This document shows, one piece after another, positions 1 through 5,712 of a DNA stretch of 5,833 nucleotides (its first letter is position 1; each line of letters starts with the position of its first letter). The translations under genes and the position numbers were made by a program. This DNA comes from Chitinophaga pinensis (GTDB lineage Bacteria; Bacteroidota; Bacteroidia; Chitinophagales; Chitinophagaceae), in the NCBI GenBank assembly GCA_943324055.2, contig CALPKD020000103.1, positions 1-5,833 on the forward strand. Direction: 5' to 3'. The notes under the pieces were generated by a model. It searched no databases, was not told the DNA's origin, and was given only the letters and a program-made list of their open reading frames with translations.

Positions 1-36
1 CATTAGGGGCAATAATAGCCAAATCAGTTTTTTCAT
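1..36 (-). CDS. N-terminus of a probable exported protein (partial, runs off left edge)
   Basis: Only the first 12 codons are inside the window, reading MKKLIWLLLPLM from an ATG at 36-34. Two lysines followed at once by a hydrophobic stretch is the typical beginning of a Sec signal peptide or an N-terminal membrane anchor, so the product is probably exported or membrane-bound. The start lies 14 bases after the stop of rpiB on the same strand, which suggests co-transcription with it. There is no Shine-Dalgarno sequence ahead of the ATG, as for most genes in this window. The family cannot be determined from so few residues. The call rests on the reading frame, the operon-like spacing and the signal-peptide-like start. 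Confidence 0.6.
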   Translation of the reverse strand, partial: MKKLIWLLLPLM

Positions 37-50
37 GGTGATTGTTTTGT

Positions 51-506
51 TTAATTACAAGAAATTTTATTTACACGATTTTGATGACGTCCACCTTCAA
101 ATGCAGTTGTCATAAATTTTTCAATCATTTTTTTAGCCAATTCGATAGTTACATATCTAGCGGGGACACAAATCATATTTGCATCATTATGAAGTCTCGT
201 TAATTCAGCAATTTCAGTTTCCCAGCATAGCCCAGCTCTTATGCCTGCGTGTTTATTCGCAGTGATTGCAACTCCGTTTGCGCTACCGCAAAACAATATA
301 CCAAAAGCGGCTTCTCCAGTTTCAACACTAGATGCGGTTGGATGTGCAAAGTCAGGATAGTCTACTGAGTCACTGTTGTAAGTGCCAAAATCTTTTACAG
401 TATATCCTTGTGCTTCTAACCAAGTTTTTACTTCGTTTTTATAATCTACTCCGGCATGGTCTGCACCAATTGCAATGGGTTTGCTCGCATCAAATACAAA
501 TGACAT
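51..506 (-). CDS. rpiB: Ribose-5-phosphate isomerase B (RpiB/LacAB family)
   Basis: This enzyme interconverts ribose 5-phosphate and ribulose 5-phosphate in the non-oxidative pentose phosphate pathway, in the cytoplasm. The 151-residue length is normal for RpiB. Family landmarks are visible in order. The beta-strand and Asp-His pair IAIGADHAG is at residues 11-19 (D16, H17). YPDFA is at 50-54. The catalytic Cys is C73 in GILFCGSANG, whose glycine-rich part forms the anion hole. NKHAGIRAGLCW is at 84-95. The ring-opening His is H106 in RLHNDANM, and the C-terminal phosphate-contact region GGRHQNRV is at 138-145. The anion-hole loop reads GSANG where many relatives have GSGNG or GTGIG. Related LacA/LacB and sugar-phosphate isomerases share the fold, but a single self-contained copy with all active-site residues favours RpiB. 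It sits 44 bases after tatC and 14 bases before the next start. The ATG at 506 is the only sensible start, just ahead of the first strand. Confidence 0.95.
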   Translation of the reverse strand: MSFVFDASKPIAIGADHAGVDYKNEVKTWLEAQGYTVKDFGTYNSDSVDYPDFAHPTASSVETGEAAFGILFCGSANGVAITANKHAGIRAGLCWETEIAELTRLHNDANMICVPARYVTIELAKKMIEKFMTTAFEGGRHQNRVNKISCN

Positions 507-513
507 AAGGTAT

Positions 514-527
514 AGTTAAAAGTTAAA
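514..527. repeat. Tandem 7-bp direct repeat between tatC and rpiB
   Basis: AGTTAAA occurs twice without a gap at 514-520 and 521-527 (TTTAACT twice in the gene sense), ending 8 bases before the rpiB ATG. ATAGTT at 512-517 and AACTAT at 540-545 also form a 6-bp inverted repeat with a 22-base loop in the same 44-base gap. The gene-sense string TAACTTTT at 525-518 resembles the Bacteroidetes -7 element (TAnnTTTG), but no TTTG -33 element is found at a proper distance. The repeats are plainly present. Any regulatory role is a guess, because short AT-rich repeats arise easily by chance. Confidence 0.4.
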
Positions 528-550
528 TAAATTTTTATGAACTATTTTTT

Positions 551-1405
551 TTAATCCCAGGCTTCGTCCTCTTTATCTTTTATAGACTTGTGTGCCCATC
601 TTGAAACAATAATACTAAATTCAAACAAAGTATACAATGGGATGAATACGATGGTTTGACTATACCAATCAGGACTCGGTGTGATAAATGCAGATATAAT
701 TAAAATAATTACGACCGCATATTTACGCGTAGTAGTCAAAAGCTTTGGAGTAATGATTCCGATCTTAGTCAATAAAAATACAATTACCGGAAGCTCGAAA
801 GCGATTCCACAACCTAATATTAAGTTGGTTAAATTATCTAAGTAATCAGAGAAAGTAGGAATCGTTGCAATCACTCCTCTTGTGCCTAACTGAAAACTTG
901 CTAAAAAATTAAAGGTAAAAGGGCCTAATACAAAAAACCCAAATGCTGCACCAAAAAAGAAAAAGAAAGACACCCAAAAAATCATAAAACGGGTATTTTT
1001 CAATTCTTTTTCTTTTAAAGCTGGCTTTACAAATGCCCAGATTTGATAAAAGATAAAAGGGAAGGAAATAATAAGTCCTCCCACAAAGGCCATGCTAATA
1101 CTGCTTAAAAATTGTCCTCCAAAAGTGGTACTCTGCATAGACACTTTTACAGGCGGCATACATAAGGCATCCCCTAAATGAAGTTTATGGCTTAAGGCAC
1201 AAAATGCGCGGTATGTTATAAAGTCAGGATTGATTGGGCCAGTAATTACATAGTCCATGATCCAGTCTCTATATATAAAAACAACAATAGAGGTTATTAA
1301 TATAGCAAAGAGGGAACGTACAATGGTGCCTCTTAATACTTCGAGATGATCAATGAAGGACATCTCTGATTCGTCGTTCTTAGTAAATCTGTCAAATAGT
1401 GCCAT
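551..1405 (-). CDS. tatC: Sec-independent (twin-arginine) protein translocase subunit TatC
   Basis: TatC is the six-helix inner-membrane receptor of the Tat system, which binds twin-arginine signal peptides and exports folded proteins with TatA/TatB. The 284 residues contain the family signatures: FIDHLEVLRG at 17-26 before helix 1, FPFIFYQIWAFVKPAL at 115-130 between helices 2 and 3 with the conserved Glu of the following turn (E134), FELP at 203-206 in helix 4, and ITPSPDWYSQ at 241-250 leading into the last helices, which end in PLYTLFE at 256-262. The first periplasmic loop (about 53-95) is longer than in E. coli TatC (258 residues) and contains three cysteines together with the early helix region (C69, C82; C199 is later). 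The usual second Glu of the HLEELR motif is Val23 here. The start at 1405 is supported by homologous spacing to HLE; Met15 is a possible shorter start. No tatA or tatB is in the window. It lies 71 bases after the CNNM gene and 44 before rpiB. Confidence 0.96.
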   Translation of the reverse strand: MALFDRFTKNDESEMSFIDHLEVLRGTIVRSLFAILITSIVVFIYRDWIMDYVITGPINPDFITYRAFCALSHKLHLGDALCMPPVKVSMQSTTFGGQFLSSISMAFVGGLIISFPFIFYQIWAFVKPALKEKELKNTRFMIFWVSFFFFFGAAFGFFVLGPFTFNFLASFQLGTRGVIATIPTFSDYLDNLTNLILGCGIAFELPVIVFLLTKIGIITPKLLTTTRKYAVVIILIISAFITPSPDWYSQTIVFIPLYTLFEFSIIVSRWAHKSIKDKEDEAWD

Positions 1406-1425
1406 GAATGAATATCAATGAGCAT

Positions 1426-1463
1426 TAAAGTTAAGGCTTATAAGGGAAAAGAGGGAGTCAAAA
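1426..1463 (-). promoter_or_regulatory. Weak candidate promoter upstream of tatC
   Basis: The 71-base gap between the CNNM gene and tatC is the largest in the window. In the gene sense it carries TAACTTTA at 1433-1426, matching seven of the eight positions in the Bacteroidetes -7 consensus TAnnTTTG, and a TTTG at 1462-1459. The spacing of 25 bases between them is longer than the roughly 19 expected. The upstream half of the gap is strongly pyrimidine-rich. This would give the tatC-rpiB genes their own promoter, but the match is poor enough to be chance in AT-rich DNA. Confidence 0.2.
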
Positions 1464-1467
1464 GGAA

Positions 1468-1489
1468 AAAATTACACTAGTGGATTTTT
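1468..1489. repeat. Imperfect inverted repeat across the stop codon of the CNNM gene
   Basis: An 8-bp perfect palindrome, CACTAGTG at 1475-1482, includes the TAG stop codon. It is flanked by partly complementary A and T runs (1468-1471 with 1486-1489), and in the gene sense it is followed by six T residues. The geometry vaguely resembles an intrinsic terminator. However, a folded RNA would have almost no G/C pairs once a loop is allowed, so it is probably too weak to stop transcription efficiently. Confidence 0.3.
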
Positions 1490-2709
1490 ATTTTAACCTT
1501 TTCAATTCGGGTATCGCTTACCGCTAGGATTTCAGCATCAAAATGGGCCAAATGAATAATGGTTCTAATCTTTGGGATTTCCTCATGATGGTGAATTAGA
1601 TAACCACTTAGTGTTTCTGAATTATCAGCGGAGAAGTCTATACCATATTTTTCATATAAGTAGTCTAGTTCTAAGCGGCCACTAAATACATACTCCGTAT
1701 CGGACAATTTCTTTTCTAAAAATTCTTGCTCATCATATTCGTCATCAATTTCTCCGAAAATTTCCTCTAAAACATCTTCCATGGTGACAATCCCAGCTGT
1801 GCCACCAAATTCGTCTACTACCCAAGCAATACTCTTTCTTTTTTTAGAGAACAAACTAATTAAATCAGCTGCATTCATACTTTCAGGAACTAAAATGATT
1901 GGGTGTAAGATGGGCGCAATGCTATTTGGTTTTTTGAATAAATCAAGCTGATGCACATAGCCTACAATATTGTCAAGTGTATCCTCGTATACGATTAACT
2001 TACTTAATTTTGTTTCAATAAATACCGCCTTAAGTTCATCAATGGAAGTATTTAATTCTATCCCTACAATTTCAGTTCTTGGGACTAGACATTCTCTGAT
2101 TTTAATATCGGGTAAACTAAGTGCGTTTTCAAATAAATCAGTATTTAAATCTTGTTGTTGTTGCTCTGTAGATTGCTGAATAAAGTGCGCCAAATCTACC
2201 TTAGAGAAGGCCTCTTTTTTATTAGTTACTTTTACTTGAAAAAGGTGTTTTAAAACCCATTGGGCTAAATTCACCATCATTTTAGTTAAAGGACTAAATA
2301 ATAGATGAAAAAAGTTAGCAACAGGGGCGAATCGAGTAATCATGGAAGCGGCTCTGGCTTTGAATATTGCTTTTGGGACGAGTTCTCCAATTAATAAAAT
2401 AACTAAGGTAGATACAATCGTGTTTCCTAGTAAAATAGAATACTCATCGAGCTTTAGCTTAGCCCAAACGTAATCATCTAATAATTGCTCAAATAAAATA
2501 CCAAATACAACCAATGAAATATTTAGGCCTATTAAACAAGTGCCAATAAATTGTGTAGGAGCTTGTAAAAAGCTTGCAATGATTTGCCCTGCTTTATTTC
2601 CCTGCTTTTTTTTAAGTTCTAAGCTCAAGCGATTTGCACTCACGAATCCAATTTCGTAGCCGGAAAAAAACCCAATTAATAGTAGAGAAGCGATTATTGC
2701 AAAAATCAT
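1477..2709 (-). CDS. CNNM/DUF21-CBS-CorC/HlyC domain membrane protein (CorB/hemolysin-C family)
   Basis: This is an inner-membrane protein of the family that includes CorB/CorC, MpfA and the Bacteroidetes gliding-associated protein GldE. Members are linked to Mg2+ (or Co2+) transport and resistance; the old name 'hemolysin' is probably misleading. Residues are counted from the ATG at 2709 (410 aa). The CNNM membrane domain spans about 1-165, with FFSGYEIGFVSANR at 14-27 and GELVPK at 108-113. A polar linker contains four Gln (184-187). Two CBS domains follow, about 208-258 and 267-322, the second with the diagnostic DEFGGTAGIVTMEDVLEEI and GEIDDEYD. A C-terminal CorC/HlyC domain is at about 337-409. 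A GTG at 2748 would add 13 residues and overlap the reductase stop by 7 bases. The ATG is preferred because GTG starts are uncommon here and the ATG begins just ahead of helix 1, but the longer form is not excluded. The substrate is not determined by the sequence. An ortholog of GldE is possible, but no gldD is adjacent. Confidence 0.92.
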   Translation of the reverse strand: MIFAIIASLLLIGFFSGYEIGFVSANRLSLELKKKQGNKAGQIIASFLQAPTQFIGTCLIGLNISLVVFGILFEQLLDDYVWAKLKLDEYSILLGNTIVSTLVILLIGELVPKAIFKARAASMITRFAPVANFFHLLFSPLTKMMVNLAQWVLKHLFQVKVTNKKEAFSKVDLAHFIQQSTEQQQQDLNTDLFENALSLPDIKIRECLVPRTEIVGIELNTSIDELKAVFIETKLSKLIVYEDTLDNIVGYVHQLDLFKKPNSIAPILHPIILVPESMNAADLISLFSKKRKSIAWVVDEFGGTAGIVTMEDVLEEIFGEIDDEYDEQEFLEKKLSDTEYVFSGRLELDYLYEKYGIDFSADNSETLSGYLIHHHEEIPKIRTIIHLAHFDAEILAVSDTRIEKVKIKIH

Positions 2710-2741
2710 ATATAACAAATTAGTAGGATAGGGTGAGGGTA

Positions 2742-3731
2742 TTACCACTCAGGTTGTTTGGGTTTACTTTCAACAATACCTTCGATTTGCTCCATTATTT
2801 CAGGAGTGAGTAAAGTAGCTGTTTCGGATGCGGTTAAATTATCTAATAATTGTATTTTATTGGTTGCTCCTAAAATTGCAGTGGTTACATTTTGGTTTTT
2901 GATACACCATGCAATACAAAGGGACGCGGTGCTTACTTTTAAAGCCTTTGCAAGCGCACCTAGTTGCTGAACTCGTTTTACTTTGTCTTGAATTAGCCAT
3001 CTGTCCCTTAACCATTCCATTCCTTCTACTTGGAACCTAGAACCTTCGGGTATTCCATCATTGTATTTTCCGGTAAGTAATCCCGAAGCAAGTGGACTCC
3101 AAATAGTAGTGCCTAATCCTACATTTTTATAGATCTCTAAGTATTCTTTTTCTACTTTTTCGCGTTCAAATAAGTTGTACTGCGGTTGCTCCATAGAGGG
3201 GCCTATTAAATGGTGGGCAGCAGCAACTCTGTGCGCCTCCATTAATTCAACACCACTCCATTCACTCGTGCCCCAATACAATATTTTACCTTGTTGAATC
3301 AACGTGTTCATTGTTTGTACCACTTCTTCAATTGGGGTGCTTTTGTCAGGTCTATGACAAAAATATAAATCTAAATAATCCGTTTGTAATCGTTTTAATG
3401 CTTCGTGACAAGCTTCTGTTAAATGCTTTCTACTTAATCCGGTTTGATTGGGTTTGTTTTCAATTCCTCTCCATCCAAAATATGCTTTTGATGATAATAC
3501 ATAGGAGGTTCTGTCCCAATTTTTTTTACTGATCACACGGCCCATCATTTTTTCACTTTCACCTCCGGCATATACTTCGGCATTGTCAAAAAAATTAACT
3601 CCTGCATCATAAGCAATACCCATTAATTCGTCGGCAATAGTATCATTGATTTGTTTGTGAAAAGTTACCCAACTTCCAAAGCTGAGTGCGCTTAATTGTA
3701 AGCCTGTTTTCCCCATTTTTCTGTATTCCAT
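2742..3731 (-). CDS. Aldo/keto reductase, Kv-channel beta-subunit-like (AKR6-type)
   Basis: This is an NADPH-dependent oxidoreductase with a TIM-barrel fold, expected to be cytoplasmic and to reduce aldehydes or ketones; the physiological substrate is unknown. The 329 residues start with MEYRKMGKTGLQLSALSFG, the classic AKR opening. The catalytic tetrad is complete: D49 and Y54 in FFDNAEVYAGG, K82 in LSSKAYFGW and H126 in YFCHRPD. Further cofactor landmarks are WGTSEWS at 153-159, EQPQYNLFER at 181-190, WSPLASGLLTGKY at 211-223 and the adenosine-phosphate loop ILGATNKIQLLDN at 286-298. The overall pattern (GSWVTF, NFFDNAEVYAGG, GLSRKH, HRPDKSTPIEE) is close to vertebrate Kv-beta subunits and bacterial relatives such as YghZ, and clearly less like AKR2/AKR3 enzymes. 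Kv-beta has Asn at the His126 position, so this one looks like a conventional active reductase. The gene starts 12 bases after lptC and its stop lies close to the CNNM gene start, so it is probably in their operon. Confidence 0.94.
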   Translation of the reverse strand: MEYRKMGKTGLQLSALSFGSWVTFHKQINDTIADELMGIAYDAGVNFFDNAEVYAGGESEKMMGRVISKKNWDRTSYVLSSKAYFGWRGIENKPNQTGLSRKHLTEACHEALKRLQTDYLDLYFCHRPDKSTPIEEVVQTMNTLIQQGKILYWGTSEWSGVELMEAHRVAAAHHLIGPSMEQPQYNLFEREKVEKEYLEIYKNVGLGTTIWSPLASGLLTGKYNDGIPEGSRFQVEGMEWLRDRWLIQDKVKRVQQLGALAKALKVSTASLCIAWCIKNQNVTTAILGATNKIQLLDNLTASETATLLTPEIMEQIEGIVESKPKQPEW

Positions 3732-3743
3732 AAAATCTACTTG

Positions 3744-4334
3744 TTAAGGTTTGCTACTAGTACTGTCTGATATAATTGCAAAGCTATTGGATTGCACATC
3801 AATAATTTTAATATCCTTTAAATTTTGATCTGCTTCAAAGCCTTTGCCATATACCTTAGAAAGGGGGTTGTGTTGCTTTACAATCACTCCTTTGTCGGTA
3901 TGAAACTTACTTGTACTTTGGTCCCATATCATCTCATTGCACCAAAGTGTATCCCCTGATACATTGTAAACCACCACGCTGTCGCGTAAAAAAATCTTAT
4001 TTTCGGCCTCTATGTAATGTGCATATTTTGCGCTTAACTTACTTTCGATTACGGCACTGTCTGTATAAAAATCTACTTTAATAGTTTGCGGAAATTCCAT
4101 CATTCTTCCGCTATCCAATAGATATTTTTTCATTAACGGGGCTGTTAATTTAGCGGTCATCTTGCCGCCATTACTTATATATATCGCCACATCTTTCCCT
4201 ATATCAATTCCGCCAACCCTCGAGCTGAGTGCCTTTACCTCATTTACATTGTTTTCACAGGAAAGCATAAAAAAGCAGCTACTTAGACAAGTAACTGCTA
4301 TCGTTATAATTTTATTAAAGCGCTTATTAATCAT
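3744..4334 (-). CDS. lptC: LPS export protein LptC, probable lipoprotein
   Basis: LptC is the periplasmic, inner-membrane-bound part of the Lpt bridge. It receives lipopolysaccharide from LptBFG and passes it to LptA. From the ATG at 4334 the protein has 196 residues, similar to E. coli LptC (191). The N-terminus has a basic start (KRFNK), a hydrophobic stretch and a Cys after Met-Leu-Ser at C26, followed by ENNVNEV. This looks like a lipoprotein signal; C20 after Leu-Ser-Ser is the alternative. The beta-rich body contains ISNGGKMTAKLTAP at 53-66, GDTLWCNEMIWD at 127-138 and YGKGFEAD at 162-169, the arrangement seen in YrbK/LptC-family proteins of Bacteroidetes. A longer frame from a GTG at 4361 is rejected because it would put nine non-basic residues ahead of a good signal peptide. 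The ATG overlaps the preceding stop (ATGATTAA, 8 bases), which suggests translational coupling with the barrel gene. Confidence 0.85.
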   Translation of the reverse strand: MINKRFNKIITIAVTCLSSCFFMLSCENNVNEVKALSSRVGGIDIGKDVAIYISNGGKMTAKLTAPLMKKYLLDSGRMMEFPQTIKVDFYTDSAVIESKLSAKYAHYIEAENKIFLRDSVVVYNVSGDTLWCNEMIWDQSTSKFHTDKGVIVKQHNPLSKVYGKGFEADQNLKDIKIIDVQSNSFAIISDSTSSKP

Positions 4335-5712
4335 ATTTGCGTTTATTGAACCAGATATCACTCAGGCTATACCCAAGTGTAAATTGAATAAAACTTTCTT
4401 TATAAACGTTCGTCACAGAACCTCTTTGTCCCATCTGAAATGCTAAGTTAAGTAAAGTAAATTGGTAATCGTAAGAACGATACTTTCTAATAGGTAATCC
4501 CACTCCTAAAGTAAAAGCGCTCACATTTAAACCATTGTTATCAAAATTGATATAATCTTTACCTGTGTAAAATCCTGCACGGTAAGTAACAGTAGACCAA
4601 TAGTTTTCATAATCAAATGAATTCGGACATAATTGTATACCTGCTCTCAGCATCCAAGCATTGGATAATCGATCTGCTGGTGCGCCATATTCACTATATC
4701 TATCCTTCCATGCTGATTGATCAAGTTCAATACCAATTACCAATTGATCATAAACGCCTCTTGGTGAATATTGTTTTTTATGAAAAGCAATACCCGCTGT
4801 AATGAAAGCAGGAATTTTTATTTTTCCCGCAACATCTGTCCTAAGATAAGCTGTGTCAATAGGAGATTCGGTAGTAGAACTAAAGATGCCAGTTGTGCGA
4901 AGACTATCTCGTTTTGCAGACATTGCTTGGTTCAATGTTACTGTTGCACCATAACTTAATGTATATTCTGTTTTATCACTTGTTTTTGCATTTGAGATCG
5001 TTTTAAGTGAAAATTCACCTAGTAAACCAACATTCAAAAATGCGCCTCCAAAAATGGTATTGGTACTTGCTAATGTTTGATAAAAATAGGTAGAGTCGGC
5101 ATTGTATTGTAATGACTTTATATTTTGCATCTTCTTTCTACCGAAATTAAACCCAGTCGAAAATCCAAAACTCACTTTTTCCCAACTCTTTCCAAATCCT
5201 AAAAAGGCTTGGTTCAAACCACCGGAGCCTACATAGTTATTGTATAAGGTATCTCCAGAAATAGGTAATATCTTTAGTTCACTTATCGAATAGTTAATTT
5301 GAGTAATTGGCCTTAATCCAAATGCCATTCCAATCTTTTTTGCTTTACTAATAGGAAGTCCAATTGTTAAATAATTAGGAACCAAATAGTTTGACTTTTC
5401 TTTTCGGTTGCTGGTATCCTTGAGTATAGTATTGGTGAAATTTAGCCCTAAATCAAAAGTGGTCATGTAAATCGTTCCAAAAGATGCCGGATTATTAAAG
5501 TTGATACTTTGGCCAAAGCTTCCGTTCATGCTTGCGGTATATGCCGCAGTAAAGCCACCTATTCCCTGGCTGCTTGCATTTTGACTAACGTAACTTTCGT
5601 TGCCTAATCCATATCTAGAGAAGGGAGAATTAATTTGAGCTTGCACAGATTGTATGAAACAAACTAAACCGACCATAGGGGTTAACCTAATTATTTTTTT
5701 TGCAGATAGCAT
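4327..5712 (-). CDS. Putative outer-membrane beta-barrel protein (FadL/OmpP1-like), function unknown
   Basis: A 461-residue exported protein expected in the outer membrane. The signal peptide covers residues 1-25: basic KKIIR, a hydrophobic core, and a Val-Gln-Ala cleavage site before QINSPFSRYGLGN. The 'SP(F/Y)SRYG(L/I)G' start is common to a conserved group of Bacteroidetes barrel proteins. NFNNPASFGTIYM at 71-83 resembles the Asn-Pro-Ala region of FadL-type transporters. The rest alternates hydrophobic and polar residues in short strands rich in Gly and aromatics (for example NYLTIGLPI, FLGFGKSWEKVSFGFSTGF), ending in FIQFTLGYSLSDIWF, as expected of a barrel. Mature protein has almost no Cys. 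The start at 5712 is supported by a real Shine-Dalgarno and by the signal peptide; Met13 would lose the basic part. It overlaps coaX by 26 bases and lptC by 8. Its position next to lptC hints at an envelope-biogenesis or lipid-related role, but the function and any substrate are unknown. Confidence 0.85.
   Translation of the reverse strand: MLSAKKIIRLTPMVGLVCFIQSVQAQINSPFSRYGLGNESYVSQNASSQGIGGFTAAYTASMNGSFGQSINFNNPASFGTIYMTTFDLGLNFTNTILKDTSNRKEKSNYLVPNYLTIGLPISKAKKIGMAFGLRPITQINYSISELKILPISGDTLYNNYVGSGGLNQAFLGFGKSWEKVSFGFSTGFNFGRKKMQNIKSLQYNADSTYFYQTLASTNTIFGGAFLNVGLLGEFSLKTISNAKTSDKTEYTLSYGATVTLNQAMSAKRDSLRTTGIFSSTTESPIDTAYLRTDVAGKIKIPAFITAGIAFHKKQYSPRGVYDQLVIGIELDQSAWKDRYSEYGAPADRLSNAWMLRAGIQLCPNSFDYENYWSTVTYRAGFYTGKDYINFDNNGLNVSAFTLGVGLPIRKYRSYDYQFTLLNLAFQMGQRGSVTNVYKESFIQFTLGYSLSDIWFNKRKYD

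Noticed and set aside
2152..2163. Four tandem TTG units as a possible variable microsatellite
   Set aside because: They encode four Gln in a flexible linker of the CNNM/CBS protein. Changes would stay in frame and four units are too few for strong slippage.
1970..2179. Plus-strand open frame of 69 codons with a Cys-run near its end
   Set aside because: The CCCCC stretch is just the reverse reading of the CAA-rich Gln linker of the CNNM/CBS protein. There is no independent evidence for a gene.
3311..3532. Plus-strand open frame of 73 codons inside the aldo/keto reductase gene
   Set aside because: It is fully antisense to a conserved enzyme with an intact catalytic tetrad, and its composition is that of reversed coding sequence.
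4335..4361. GTG at 4361 as the lptC start
   Set aside because: It would add nine residues without basic charge ahead of a good signal peptide and lengthen the overlap with the barrel gene to 35 bases. The ATG at 4334 fits far better.
4162..4446. Plus-strand open frame of 94 codons across the lptC / barrel-gene junction
   Set aside because: It lies antisense to two well-supported genes, its product has no recognisable motif, and it has no upstream signals. It is best explained as a shadow of the coding strand.
4617..4959. Two overlapping plus-strand open frames inside the outer-membrane protein gene
   Set aside because: Both are antisense to the barrel gene, unlike any family I recognise, and mutually overlapping, which is typical of chance frames in AT-rich DNA.
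5687..5712. Programmed frameshift on the A run producing a CoaX-barrel fusion
   Set aside because: The shift needed is +1 rather than the usual -1 for A-rich slippery sites, and a fusion would bury the signal peptide inside a cytoplasmic enzyme. Overlap with re-initiation explains the layout better.
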